Below are positions 55,859 through 64,000 of a DNA stretch of 64,000 nt, piece by piece. A program made the translations under genes and the position numbers. Every line of letters begins with the position of its first letter. The first letter of the stretch is position 1. The notes beneath the pieces were generated by a model, which worked only from the letters and a program-made list of their open reading frames with translations, had not been told where the DNA came from and made no database searches. This stretch comes from an uncultured Pseudomonadales bacterium (GTDB lineage: Bacteria; Pseudomonadota; Gammaproteobacteria; Pseudomonadales; Cellvibrionaceae): the NCBI GenBank assembly GCA_947489425.1, contig CANLDL010000002.1, positions 186,001 to 250,000 on the forward strand. The letters run 5' to 3'.

Positions 55859-56110
55859 ATGAGTGTACTTTGGTCAGATAGCATCGAACTGATGCTTTTA
55901 GGTATGGGTTCTGTTTTTACCTTTTTAGCATTATTAGTAGTGGGCGTAACAATTATGTCTGCTGTCATTAATCGCCTTAGCCCACCAGCCTCAACCGCAG
56001 CTAAAAAGAAGGCCCCACAAATGGCCAACATTGACTCAGAGATAGCCGCTGTTGCAGCCGCTGCCTGGGCTTCTTCACACCATTCGGCATCTCCCTCAAA
56101 GACATCTTAA
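55859..56110 (+). CDS. oadG: oxaloacetate decarboxylase gamma subunit
   Basis: The 83-residue protein has one membrane helix (MGSVFTFLALLVVGVTIMSA) after a short periplasmic segment, then an Ala/Pro/Lys linker and the C-terminal tail EIAAVAAAAWASSHHSASPS, in which the paired His residues match the zinc-binding tail of OadG. It links the alpha subunit to the beta subunit. It is followed after 28 bases by oadA. Small size and context support the call. Confidence 0.9.
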   Translation: MSVLWSDSIELMLLGMGSVFTFLALLVVGVTIMSAVINRLSPPASTAAKKKAPQMANIDSEIAAVAAAAWASSHHSASPSKTS

Positions 56111-56138
56111 ATAGCGGATTTTTAATGAGAGTTTATTT

Positions 56139-57947
56139 ATGAGTAGCAATACTACTAAGCCTGTTTTAATTACTGATGTCGTACTTAGAGACGCTCACCA
56201 GTCACTATTTGCAACGCGTTTACGCATAGACGATATGTTGCCGATCGCTGAAAAATTAGATCAAGTCGGCTATTGGTCACTAGAATCTTGGGGAGGAGCC
56301 ACCTTTGACTCCTGCATACGTTTTTTAGGTGAAGATCCTTGGGAGCGTATTCGTGAGCTTAAAAAAGCCATGCCCAATACCAAACAACAAATGTTAATAC
56401 GTGGGCAGAATTTACTAGGTTATAGGCACTATGCCGACGACGTTGTTGAAAAGTTTGTCGAACGTGCAGTGACCAATGGCGTAGATGTATTTCGTATTTT
56501 TGATGCGATGAACGACCCACGCAACTTTAGAACAACAATGGCGGCTGTAAAAAAACAAGGCGGTCATGCCCAGGGTACACTCTCTTACACAACTAGCCCA
56601 GCACACAACAAGCAAGGCTGGCTTGATCTTGCCCGCGAAATAGAAGACATGGGTGCCGACTCGCTAGCCATTAAAGATATGGCGGGTATTTTAACTCCCT
56701 ACGACGCTTACGAACTTGTGAGTGAGCTTAAAAAATCGCTATCTATTCCCATTGCACTGCATGCACACGCAACCGCAGGCTTATCGTCAATGACAATTTT
56801 AAAAGCCATTGAAGCAGGTATAGACCACGTTGATACGGCAATTTCATCCATGTCGATGACTTATGGACACTCACCCACTGAGTCTATTGTTGCAGCCTTA
56901 GCCGGCACTGAACGTGACCCTAAGCTCGACCTTGTTTTACTCGAAGAGATTGCTACTTACTTCCGTGCTGTTCGCAAAAAGTATGCAAAATTCGAAGGCG
57001 CTTTACGTGGCGTAGATTCACGCATATTAATTGCGCAAGTCCCTGGCGGCATGTTAACCAATATGGAAGGCCAGCTTAAAGAACAAGGCGCTGGCGATAA
57101 ATTTGATGACGTTTTAAAAGAGATACCGCGCGTACGTGAAGACTTAGGCTTTATTCCACTAGTCACTCCCACCTCACAAATCGTTGGTACACAAGCCGTA
57201 CTCAATGTGTTGACTGGAGAGCGTTACAAAAGTATCTCTAAAGAAACCCAAGCTATTTTAAAAGGTGAATACGGTAAAGCACCTGCCGAATTTAATAGTG
57301 AGCTACAAGAGCGCGTATTAGACGGTGGCGAACCTATTACTTGTCGCCCCGCTGATTTATTAACGCCTGAAGTTGATACCTTAACAACCGAGTTAACAGC
57401 ATTGTCTGGGGAAAAAGGCTTCACTTTAGCTGAAAACGAAATAGATGACGTACTAACATACGCTCTATTCCCACAGATTGGCCTGAAATTTTTCGAAAAC
57501 AGAAATAACCCCGATGCCTTTGAAGCAGCACCTCAAATAGAAGAAGCTAGCAGTGGCACTCAAAGCAAAAATACAGCAAATGAGCAAAATTATACCGTTA
57601 GCCTTAATGGTAAAAACTATGCGGCCGAAGTTAGCGGCGATGGCACCGTAAAAGTCAGTATTAATGGTACAAGCTACACGACAACCGTGGCAGAAGGCAC
57701 AAACCAAATTAGTACGACTGACAATACAGCATCAACAGGCGAGGCAATTACAGCACCACTTGCCGGTAACATCTTTAAAATTAATGTCAGTGTTGGCCAA
57801 CAGGTAAACCCCGGCGATATTTTAATTATTTTAGAAGCCATGAAAATGGAAACCGAAATAAAAGCATCTGAAGCTGGTGTCATTAGCGCAATAAACGTTA
57901 ATGCAGGCGATGCCGTATCCGTTGGTGATACTTTATTAACATTATAG
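56139..57947 (+). CDS. oadA: oxaloacetate decarboxylase alpha subunit, biotin-dependent
   Basis: This 602-residue subunit has an N-terminal carboxyltransferase barrel ([20 protein letters not shown], with [18 protein letters not shown] [12 protein letters not shown] and the catalytic Lys in [16 protein letters not shown]). A central PYC/OADA conserved domain follows, then a Thr/Ser-rich linker and a C-terminal biotinyl domain with the biotin Lys in [10 protein letters not shown]. It transfers CO2 from oxaloacetate to biotin, and the beta subunit releases it while pumping sodium. Every key motif is intact. Confidence 0.96.
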   Translation: MSSNTTKPVLITDVVLRDAHQSLFATRLRIDDMLPIAEKLDQVGYWSLESWGGATFDSCIRFLGEDPWERIRELKKAMPNTKQQMLIRGQNLLGYRHYADDVVEKFVERAVTNGVDVFRIFDAMNDPRNFRTTMAAVKKQGGHAQGTLSYTTSPAHNKQGWLDLAREIEDMGADSLAIKDMAGILTPYDAYELVSELKKSLSIPIALHAHATAGLSSMTILKAIEAGIDHVDTAISSMSMTYGHSPTESIVAALAGTERDPKLDLVLLEEIATYFRAVRKKYAKFEGALRGVDSRILIAQVPGGMLTNMEGQLKEQGAGDKFDDVLKEIPRVREDLGFIPLVTPTSQIVGTQAVLNVLTGERYKSISKETQAILKGEYGKAPAEFNSELQERVLDGGEPITCRPADLLTPEVDTLTTELTALSGEKGFTLAENEIDDVLTYALFPQIGLKFFENRNNPDAFEAAPQIEEASSGTQSKNTANEQNYTVSLNGKNYAAEVSGDGTVKVSINGTSYTTTVAEGTNQISTTDNTASTGEAITAPLAGNIFKINVSVGQQVNPGDILIILEAMKMETEIKASEAGVISAINVNAGDAVSVGDTLLTL

Positions 57948-58019
57948 TGCTAATAAAGTATTAAAGTTTTAGCACTACGGCAAAACAACCAAAACAACAT
58001 TTAAAGATAGTAATGATTC

Positions 58020-59186
58020 ATGGATAAACTCACCGTACTATTGATGGACTCTGGCTTGGCTAACTTAAGCCCAGGCCAAGCAGTTATGATGCTCGTCGGG
58101 CTCGGGCTGCTCTATCTCGCTATCGCTCGAAAATTCGAGCCTCTACTACTAGTACCTATCGGTATGGGAACATTACTCGTTAATATTCCTGGCGCTGGCA
58201 TGTATGCCGAGCCCATTTATGATGCTAGCGGCCATTTAGAAGCTGCTGGCGGTTTACTTTATTATATTTTTCATATCGGTATCGAGACAGGCATATTCCC
58301 CCTGCTTATTTTTATGGGCGTGGGCGCCATGACAGATTTTGGCCCACTACTCGCCAACCCGAAAATGCTATTTTTAGGTGCTGCCGCACAGTTTGGTATT
58401 TTTGCAACGGTACTGGGTGCCGTTGCGCTTAGCTCATCGGGCATTGTTGATTTCTCATTAATGCAAGCGGCCGCCATTGGTATTATTGGTGGTGCCGATG
58501 GACCAACCTCAATTTTTGTTGCGACCAAACTCGCACCAGAGCTACTAGGCGCTATTGCTGTTGCGGCCTATTCTTACATGGCATTAGTGCCAATTATTCA
58601 GCCACCCATTATGAAAGCATTAACATCGGCTGATGAACGTCAAATTGTTATGAAACAACTACGCCCAGTATCTCGTACCGAGAAAATTTGTTTCCCGATA
58701 ACAGTGCTTGTTTTAGTCGCATTCTTTTTACCCAGTGCCGCGCCACTTTTGGGCATGTTTTGCTTTGGTAATTTAATGAAAGAATGTGGGGTAGTAGAAC
58801 GCCTAAGCGACACCGCACAAAATGCATTGATCAACACCGTCACTATATTTTTAGGCTTAGGCGTTGGTGCAAAAATGAGTGCGGATAGCTTTTTAAACCT
58901 AGAGACCATTGGTATTTTATTACTAGGCCTCGTGGCTTTTTGCATTGGTACCGCTACCGGTGTGTTGATGGCAAAGTTAATGAATGTTTTTTTGACCGTG
59001 AAAATAAATCCATTAATTGGCTCTGCGGGCGTCTCTGCCGTACCTATGGCAGCACGTGTATCCAACAAAGTTGGGCTTGAAGCAAACAGTCAAAACTTTT
59101 TATTAATGCACGCAATGGGTCCGAACGTAGCAGGTGTGATTGGCTCCGCCGTTGCCGCAGGCGTAATGATTAGCTACTTTGGTTGA
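58020..59186 (+). CDS. oadB: oxaloacetate decarboxylase beta subunit (sodium pump)
   Basis: The 388-residue membrane subunit has 9-11 helices. Conserved blocks include [34 protein letters not shown], the functional-Asp region [20 protein letters not shown], and near the C-terminus [20 protein letters not shown] followed by [19 protein letters not shown]. It decarboxylates carboxybiotin and exports sodium, so substrate imported with sodium by the TRAP system could return energy to the gradient. A strong terminator follows. Confidence 0.96.
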   Translation: MDKLTVLLMDSGLANLSPGQAVMMLVGLGLLYLAIARKFEPLLLVPIGMGTLLVNIPGAGMYAEPIYDASGHLEAAGGLLYYIFHIGIETGIFPLLIFMGVGAMTDFGPLLANPKMLFLGAAAQFGIFATVLGAVALSSSGIVDFSLMQAAAIGIIGGADGPTSIFVATKLAPELLGAIAVAAYSYMALVPIIQPPIMKALTSADERQIVMKQLRPVSRTEKICFPITVLVLVAFFLPSAAPLLGMFCFGNLMKECGVVERLSDTAQNALINTVTIFLGLGVGAKMSADSFLNLETIGILLLGLVAFCIGTATGVLMAKLMNVFLTVKINPLIGSAGVSAVPMAARVSNKVGLEANSQNFLLMHAMGPNVAGVIGSAVAAGVMISYFG

Positions 59187-59223
59187 TAACTCAAGTCTCT
59201 TACGCACTCTTATCACTGTAAAG

Positions 59224-59251
59224 ATAACTAGGCTGCTTCTAGCCTAGTTAT
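59224..59251. terminator. terminator after oadB
   Basis: A perfect 11-bp stem (59224-59234 with 59241-59251) with a 6-base loop and a following TTTT closes the oad operon. Confidence 0.9.
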
Positions 59252-59274
59252 AGTTTTCTCATGCTCCACCAAGC

Positions 59275-59358
59275 ATTCTTAATTAACTGCTTTTATCAAA
59301 TACTTTTAGACAAACACTCTTAATCGAATGCTTTTAACCAAATACTCTTAATCAAATA
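59275..59358. repeat. six degenerate ~14-bp tandem repeats at the 3' end of the alkyltransferase-like gene
   Basis: Six units of 13-16 bp with plus-strand consensus CTYTTAAYCAAATA run from about 59275 to 59358. The last unit covers the final codons and stop of the minus-strand gene; the others lie in its 3' untranslated region. Confidence 0.75.
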
Positions 59359-59740
59359 GACTGGTTTGCTCCCCCGCGCCTTCTTCGCCTTTTCTCTGCC
59401 AATCATAGCGCTCCATATAGACTTGATATTCTCGGCTAAATTCTACGCCCTCTTCGAGTAGTAATTCTCGCTGGCGCTTTTGTAAATCTGGACGAGTAGG
59501 CATAGCAATATCCCCAGAAGCTAATACCACTCGATGCCAAGGCACGTCTGTTTTACTTAAGCCGCTCAGGGCATGGCCTACGTGGCGCGCATCTTTAGAT
59601 CTACCTGCCATTTTTGCTATTTGACCATAAGTAGCTACTTTGCCTGCGGGAATACTGCGAACAATATCGTAAAACTTTTCAGTTAATGTGGCTTTTTCAA
59701 CCTTACTTAACTCTTGAAAATCAATTATTGAAGAATCCAT
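59348..59740 (-). CDS. alkyltransferase-like protein (ATL, MGMT family without the active Cys)
   Basis: The 130-residue protein matches the DNA-binding domain of O6-alkylguanine-DNA alkyltransferase: FYDIVRSIPAGKVATYGQIA, then MAGRSKDARHVGHALSGLS. The active-site PCHRV is PWHRV here (W68), the defining change of ATL proteins, which bind O6-alkylguanine without repairing it and recruit nucleotide excision repair. The C-terminus extends about 30 residues beyond the E. coli protein, with a basic-acidic tail (MERYDWQRKGEEGAGEQTSL). It stands alone on the minus strand. Confidence 0.92.
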   Translation of the reverse strand: MDSSIIDFQELSKVEKATLTEKFYDIVRSIPAGKVATYGQIAKMAGRSKDARHVGHALSGLSKTDVPWHRVVLASGDIAMPTRPDLQKRQRELLLEEGVEFSREYQVYMERYDWQRKGEEGAGEQTSLFD

Positions 59741-59901
59741 ACTATTTTCTAATCTAAGTAGATTATTTAACTTGCACTAAACCAAGAAAAGATAATAAGA
59801 AGTATTTATAATTATCACAATGGCTCAAGTCTAATTTTTACAAGACCTTGAGATATAAGTAAGGTTACAAATCCTATCTCACTTATCCACTATTATTTAA
59901 A

Positions 59902-60276
59902 TTATTGGCTTATCTTGATAGAGGCCACCATAACCGGGTGATATTCACAAAAATACTCAGTAGTCATTCCAGCACTAATGGTGATGCTCGCTCTACCACC
60001 TGACTTGATCAAACCAGTATCCCAGCTGCGATCTTTAGCTGTTGCAGTATGAGGCACAATATCTTTGTTAACCCATGTCACTGTATCGCCTACTTTTACT
60101 GGCAGGGATTTAGTCACAAAATGGGAACCCTCAATAAGTACTGTATGCTGACCTGATGATGAATGATTAGTATAAGCGATAGATGTTTGAGAGAGTAAAG
60201 AGGTGGGCAAGACAACAGCTGCCGACGCAGCTATTGTCTGCTTAATAAAGGTACGCCTAGAGGTATCTAGACTCAT
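59902..60276 (-). CDS. Tat-exported small cupredoxin (amicyanin/pseudoazurin-like)
   Basis: This 124-residue protein has a twin-arginine signal (SRRTFIKQTIAASAAVVLPT) and a cupredoxin domain with all four type 1 copper ligands: H76 in VPHTATA, then C110, H113 and M116 in YFCEYHPVM. The short C-x2-H-x2-M spacing fits the amicyanin/plastocyanin group. It is likely a periplasmic electron carrier or copper-binding protein. Its start overlaps the stop of the DUF4142 gene by 4 bases (ATGA), indicating translational coupling. Confidence 0.9.
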   Translation of the reverse strand: MSLDTSRRTFIKQTIAASAAVVLPTSLLSQTSIAYTNHSSSGQHTVLIEGSHFVTKSLPVKVGDTVTWVNKDIVPHTATAKDRSWDTGLIKSGGRASITISAGMTTEYFCEYHPVMVASIKISQ

Positions 60277-60803
60277 TTAAGTGACTTAACCATCATTTCG
60301 GCATGATGTTCATGGGCTTTAAAGATCTTTAGACCAGCTTCAAATAAGGCTTTTACTTCTGCATTTTCGATATTAGGGATAAATGCATTTTCAACTAGGC
60401 CATTGACTGCTTTATGATAAGCTAATTCATTTTCGGCATAGCGGCGATCAAACTCAGCGCCACGTAATGCACTCATTTCATTAATTAACTTATCAGCACC
60501 TTCTAATAAAGACTGGCTTAAAAAGTTATCTTGAGGCTGAGCGCCTAGTTTAGCTAATAGAGCCAGTGCTTGCTCATTTACTGCTTCGTGATCACGAATC
60601 ATGGTTTTAGCAAATTTGTGAACCTCTGGATTTTCAGAAATTGCCAACGCTAAATGTGCATAACGAATATCGATGTTATCTGCATGATAAGCTACATGCG
60701 CAATTTGCAAGTCATTTAAGTCAGCAGGTGATTCGGCCGTCACCATACCTACATTCATACCAAGCATGATAGTGATAGCTATTAGAATATTTTTTATTTT
60801 CAT
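60273..60803 (-). CDS. DUF4142-family exported helical protein
   Basis: The ~176-residue protein has a Sec signal peptide (IKNILIAITIMLGMNVGMVT) and a ferritin-like four-helix DUF4142 domain: DLQIAHVAYHADNIDIRYAH, NPEVHKFAKTMIRDHEAVNE and the late KIFKAHEHHAEMM. Its many His and Glu residues could bind metal, but no function is established for the family. The ATG at 60803 has a perfect GGAG site 6 bases away; the upstream TTG is not needed. It is the first gene of a pair with the cupredoxin, which suggests a shared periplasmic redox or metal role. Confidence 0.88.
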   Translation of the reverse strand: MKIKNILIAITIMLGMNVGMVTAESPADLNDLQIAHVAYHADNIDIRYAHLALAISENPEVHKFAKTMIRDHEAVNEQALALLAKLGAQPQDNFLSQSLLEGADKLINEMSALRGAEFDRRYAENELAYHKAVNGLVENAFIPNIENAEVKALFEAGLKIFKAHEHHAEMMVKSLK

Positions 60804-61053
60804 ACAAAGCTCCAAATCTTATTGATCGAAATCTCCGCATTAAAGTGCAGAGCTCTAACGCATCATTTAACACTAAAGCTTTTGTATTGATAATAACGAT
60901 TCGTCCCAATAAATTAACGAATCATCCTTTTATTCATTTTATGGTGTCGTTATGAAGAGTAAATATCTATAAGTAAACTAGGAATTAATGAGAAATGATC
61001 GCCTAAGCACTTATGAACACCTAGGTGAATGTAAGGTATCCCTAACATTCTTA
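60804..61053. other. spacer between cheV and the DUF4142 gene
   Basis: About 250 bases without an open frame. It contains a 10-bp palindrome CACCTAGGTG (61018-61027) just after the cheV stop; no function is assigned. Confidence 0.4.
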
Positions 61054-61962
61054 CTATGTTTCTAATGAAGTTTTATACTCTGCACCACGTAACATAGATG
61101 CAATCAGCTCCTGCACATTAAACTTGGTTAGCGCCTCGTTAGCCCCCACTTGCTGCGCTTGGCTAACACTAATATCACTAGATAAAGAAGAATGCAGCAC
61201 AATATAAACAGCGGCTAAATCAGGGTTGTCCCGTACTTCAAAGGCCAGTTCATAGCCATCTAAACCCGGCATTTCGATATCGCTTACCAGTAGGTCTATA
61301 GGCGTACCTTTATCCGCATTTGCTTTCATGATCGATAATGCATCGTGACCGTTTTCTGTTACTTGAAACGGTACATTCATATGGCTTAGAGCATCGGTTA
61401 ACTGCTTACGTGCAACCATGGAGTCATCGACAAGGAGAATATTCAGTGGCTTGAGTTGTTCGCGCTGCACATCTGTCAATACGGCGTACTGCTCACTACT
61501 GTCCTCAGGGAATACATTCGACATGACATATTCCAAATCAATCATTTGTATTAGGTCATCATCAATACGACAAACACCGGTAATAAAGGCATTATTACCT
61601 ACAGATTTAGGCGGACTGGAGATTTCACGCCAATTAAATTCCATAATACGCTCAATGGATCTCACTAAAAAACCAATAGTTTTTCGTTGGCAGTCGGTCA
61701 CAATTACTACGCTACGTTTTAGCTCTTCATCGGTCAATGGCGTATAGCCAACCGCGGCCGCCAAATCCAATACCGACAATGTTTGCCCGCGCATCTCCAT
61801 CACCCCCCTAACAACACTATGGGCGTTGGGTAAAGCAGACATAGGCTTATAGGGAACAATTTCCCTTATTTTAAGAGTACCCAAGGCAAACTGTTGTTTT
61901 TCAGTGATTTTAAAGACCAATACCCCTTGGGAGTAATTAGCTTTTTCGCTCTTTGCGCTCAT
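61054..61962 (-). CDS. cheV: chemotaxis protein CheV
   Basis: The 302-residue protein fuses a CheW-like adaptor domain (about 10-150: QGVLVFKITEKQQFALGTLK, ALPNAHSVVRGVMEMRGQTL and SVLDLAAAVG) to a C-terminal receiver domain (about 173-295: ILLVDDSMVARKQLTDAL, phosphoacceptor Asp in LLVSDIEMPGLDGYE, and the Lys in EALTKF). CheV couples chemoreceptors to CheA and tunes adaptation. No other chemotaxis gene adjoins it; the chemoreceptor at 15762 could be one of its partners. Confidence 0.94.
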   Translation of the reverse strand: MSAKSEKANYSQGVLVFKITEKQQFALGTLKIREIVPYKPMSALPNAHSVVRGVMEMRGQTLSVLDLAAAVGYTPLTDEELKRSVVIVTDCQRKTIGFLVRSIERIMEFNWREISSPPKSVGNNAFITGVCRIDDDLIQMIDLEYVMSNVFPEDSSEQYAVLTDVQREQLKPLNILLVDDSMVARKQLTDALSHMNVPFQVTENGHDALSIMKANADKGTPIDLLVSDIEMPGLDGYELAFEVRDNPDLAAVYIVLHSSLSSDISVSQAQQVGANEALTKFNVQELIASMLRGAEYKTSLET

Positions 61963-62097
61963 ATCGAATCTACATAAATACTGGTGGGAGAGACCATTAA
62001 TAGTTTCTATAAGTGTAGTCGACTACTCGAGGCTTGCAGTAAAATATTACTGTATAAAGCTAGGCTAGCGATCTTACCGCCTTTTTTATTCTTTTTA

Positions 62098-62895
62098 TCA
62101 ATGGCTGGCAGAAGAGATAAGCTCAACTTCAACTTGCTGGAAATAAGGAAAAACCGCAGGGCCAAATTGATTATAAATAGCAACATCTGCAGCATCTCGA
62201 CCGTAACCTACCGTAACATAACCACCTGTTGCACTGGATTGAGTAGGATCAAAGCCATACCATCTGCCGCCAACGTAAGCCTCAAACCACGCATGTAAGT
62301 CCATGGGATTTAATCCATACAAATACCCTACAACCATACGCGCAGGAATACTAATACTCCTACACATCGCGATAGCAATATGGGTTAGATCACGACAAAC
62401 CCCTTCACCGTTTAAATTTACCTGGGCAGCAGAGATAGGAACAGCGCTTGAGCCAGGGCGAAAAACAATATGCCGATGTACCCAATTGCTAATTGTCGCC
62501 ACTTGGTCATACCCTGCCAATGCACCATTGACTATCCCACTGGTCATTTCATAGAAACACTCTGACTCGCAATAACGACTAGGTAATAAATAAACGAGAG
62601 CTTCTCTAGGTAAATACTGTATTAATGTAAAAGGGCTTCCCGATCCGTCATCAAAACTTTCAGAGGTCATAACCTCTGCATTAGTTTTAACATCGAGACA
62701 GCCAGGAGTAGCCAGTAGGCGCTGACACAGGTTGCCGTATATATCACTATATTCTTCAACTTGAATATCGGGCTTAATTGAATACTCTTCTTTGGCTACC
62801 CACTGCGAAGCACTGCTGCGGGGCCTCAGCATAAAAACGAAAGGAGTGGGAGAATCTATAATAAAGCTTAGTTCACAGGTTGTACGTAGCCACAT
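62098..62895 (-). CDS. transglutaminase-like cysteine protease-fold protein
   Basis: The 265-residue protein has an N-terminal beta domain (TTCELSFIIDSPTPFVFMLR) and a transglutaminase-like core with the complete triad: C167 in GEGVCRDLTHIAIAMCRS, H201 in DLHAWFEAYVGGRWYGFD and D216. No signal peptide is visible, so it is likely cytoplasmic. Related proteins act as peptidases or amidases. I place the start at the ATG at 62895 because AGGG lies 6 bases upstream; the frame extends 15 codons further. It is downstream of the HupE/UreJ-like gene. Confidence 0.88.
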   Translation of the reverse strand: MWLRTTCELSFIIDSPTPFVFMLRPRSSASQWVAKEEYSIKPDIQVEEYSDIYGNLCQRLLATPGCLDVKTNAEVMTSESFDDGSGSPFTLIQYLPREALVYLLPSRYCESECFYEMTSGIVNGALAGYDQVATISNWVHRHIVFRPGSSAVPISAAQVNLNGEGVCRDLTHIAIAMCRSISIPARMVVGYLYGLNPMDLHAWFEAYVGGRWYGFDPTQSSATGGYVTVGYGRDAADVAIYNQFGPAVFPYFQQVEVELISSASH

Positions 62896-63013
62896 AACAA
62901 ACCCTAGCGCTGAATTAACAGTAGCGTATGAGTGTCGCAATTTGGCTATATGATTACAAGCATTAACGCAGCTATTTTATAAGCGAAGTTAACGCTTACA
63001 TAGTCCCACCTGA

Positions 63014-64000
63014 CTAAGTAATAACAGTAGAGACCAGCTGAAGAACACGCTCGCCTGTCCATATACTGGCTGCCGTAATACAAGCAATTGCCATAGTCCA
63101 ACGAATAGCAGTAATGCGCGCTGGGAATCGCTTTGACAAAAACAATAAAACCGACCAACTCACCAAAATAATAGCGACCTGCCCAAGCTCCACACCGACA
63201 TTAAAGGCCAATAAGCTTTGCCAAATATTGGGGGCATCAATTTTTAAAATCTCCGATAAAACAAAAGAGAACCCTAGGCCATGCAAAAGGCCGATTAAGG
63301 TGGTGACGATAACCCCACCTTCTCGCCTCTTTTTAGAGAGCGCAATAACGGCTGCGTAAATTATCGATATGGCAATGGCTGTTTCGACAAGGGGTACAAA
63401 CCAAGCAGCTCGTAAAGTGTAGCCAAAAAAACCTGCCGATAAGGTAATACTGTGTCCTATTGTGAATCCTGTAATCCGCCATAATAAACCCTTTAATGTA
63501 ACCGCACTGAGCACAAGACAAAAGACAAATAGAACGTGGTCGATACCTATTAAAATATGCCGTGCACCCTCAACAACAAAAGTCATAAAGGCTTGTAAAG
63601 AGGATCGAGAGATTTCTACAGGGCTATCGAGTAGGCCACGCAGCCTAAAAGTTAAGGTATCGCTACCGAGATAATCTAATACTAAATTAGCTGTGTCTTC
63701 TTGTAGGGGTAAGTCGGGCTTAAGAGTACTGCGTAGTGTATAACTGCCAACCTTACTATTGCTGGGCGATACGTAAAAAATCTCAGCATCGACAACGGTA
63801 TCGCCTACATAAGTTGCCTCAAAACCTTCTTGGTAAACATCACCTTTTAGTGCGAGCCCTGCCTCGCTTAAGGTAGCAAAAGGAACTTGTTGCAAGGCAG
63901 GATAAGCGCGTAACTTTATAAGGCTACCCAGCAGTACTTGGCCATTTGCACTAATCTCGTGGCCATCAACAATTATCTTACCTAAGCCGGCTGGATCAAG
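63014..64000 (-). CDS. HupE/UreJ-family membrane protein, N-terminus beyond window
   Basis: The frame is open from the window edge to the stop at 63014, at least 328 residues. A soluble N-terminal part, probably periplasmic, precedes six or so membrane helices. The HupE/UreJ_2 signature region is HILIGIDHVLFVFCLVLSAV, then WRITGFTIGHSITLSAGFFG and TTLIGLLHGLGFSFVLSEIL, with His residues that could bind metal. Close relatives are linked to nickel/cobalt transport, but this long-N-terminus subgroup has no assigned substrate. It precedes the transglutaminase-like gene by about 118 bases. Confidence 0.82.
   Translation of the reverse strand, partial: LDPAGLGKIIVDGHEISANGQVLLGSLIKLRAYPALQQVPFATLSEAGLALKGDVYQEGFEATYVGDTVVDAEIFYVSPSNSKVGSYTLRSTLKPDLPLQEDTANLVLDYLGSDTLTFRLRGLLDSPVEISRSSLQAFMTFVVEGARHILIGIDHVLFVFCLVLSAVTLKGLLWRITGFTIGHSITLSAGFFGYTLRAAWFVPLVETAIAISIIYAAVIALSKKRREGGVIVTTLIGLLHGLGFSFVLSEILKIDAPNIWQSLLAFNVGVELGQVAIILVSWSVLLFLSKRFPARITAIRWTMAIACITAASIWTGERVLQLVSTVIT

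Noticed and set aside
61018..61027. 10-bp palindrome after cheV
   Set aside because: Too short and lacks a T-run for a terminator; no second copy near a promoter was seen.

Overview
The window reads as a chromosomal segment of a marine-type gammaproteobacterium with moderate-to-low GC (visibly AT-rich spacers). Evidence is the Pseudomonas/Cellvibrio-like housekeeping order on the minus strand (rlmE, ftsH, folP, glmM, tpiA, secG, tRNA-Leu(GAG) ... tRNA-fMet, rimP, nusA, infB, rbfA, truB, rpsO, pnp), a Pseudomonas-type PBP1b/LpoP pair, and a TRAP transporter joined to a sodium-pumping oxaloacetate decarboxylase. I cannot name the genus; a Spongiibacteraceae/Cellvibrionales-like relative is a guess. 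No insertion sequence, integrase, CRISPR array or rRNA was seen.

Layout. 1-6.3 kb: small-metabolite and regulatory genes (truncated AraC regulator, LysR, NTF2-like and VOC proteins, a DUF1835 protein, a methyltransferase). 5.3-8.6 kb: a three-gene minus-strand operon of retropepsin-like lipoprotein, inactive transglutaminase membrane protein and RimK-related ATP-grasp ligase. 8.9-13.3 kb: phosphoesterase, DMT permease, LpoP-like lipoprotein and PBP1b. 13.5-19 kb: sugar/nucleoside kinase, FGE-like protein, chemoreceptor and an exported glycerophosphodiesterase. 19.2-22.6 kb: rimO followed by an unusual C39-like/VKOR/thioredoxin fusion. 22.6-24.4 kb: a second LysR/NTF2-like module. 24.5-33.8 kb: the translation and transcription cluster pnp to tRNA-fMet.

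34.3-41.9 kb holds the most distinctive part: an eleven-gene minus-strand operon (DUF2170, PspA, ribbon-helix-helix-like protein, S-adenosylmethionine decarboxylase, a small-domain protein, K+ channel, double DUF350 membrane protein, two small membrane proteins, membrane-fused aminopropyltransferase, rhomboid protease). It sits between tRNA-Leu and tRNA-fMet, which are close neighbours in Pseudomonas, and its promoter carries two inverted copies of a 13-bp palindrome. It looks like an envelope-stress system that makes or transfers a polyamine-type group. Next to it, the tRNA-fMet gene has a U1:U72 mismatch instead of the usual C1:A72, and a leader that holds an exact 13-nt antisense copy of the tRNA's own anticodon/variable/T-stem segment.

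42-49.3 kb returns to housekeeping genes (secG to yhbY). 49.3-59.3 kb is a carboxylic-acid uptake and use region: a cache-domain two-component pair, a CPBP protease, TRAP dctPQM and oadGAB, with a 10-bp CCCC/GGGG palindrome placed like an activator site upstream of dctP. 59.3-64 kb contains an alkyltransferase-like protein with six ~14-bp repeats at its 3' end, a Tat-exported cupredoxin with a DUF4142 protein, CheV, a transglutaminase-like protein and a HupE/UreJ-type membrane protein cut by the window end.
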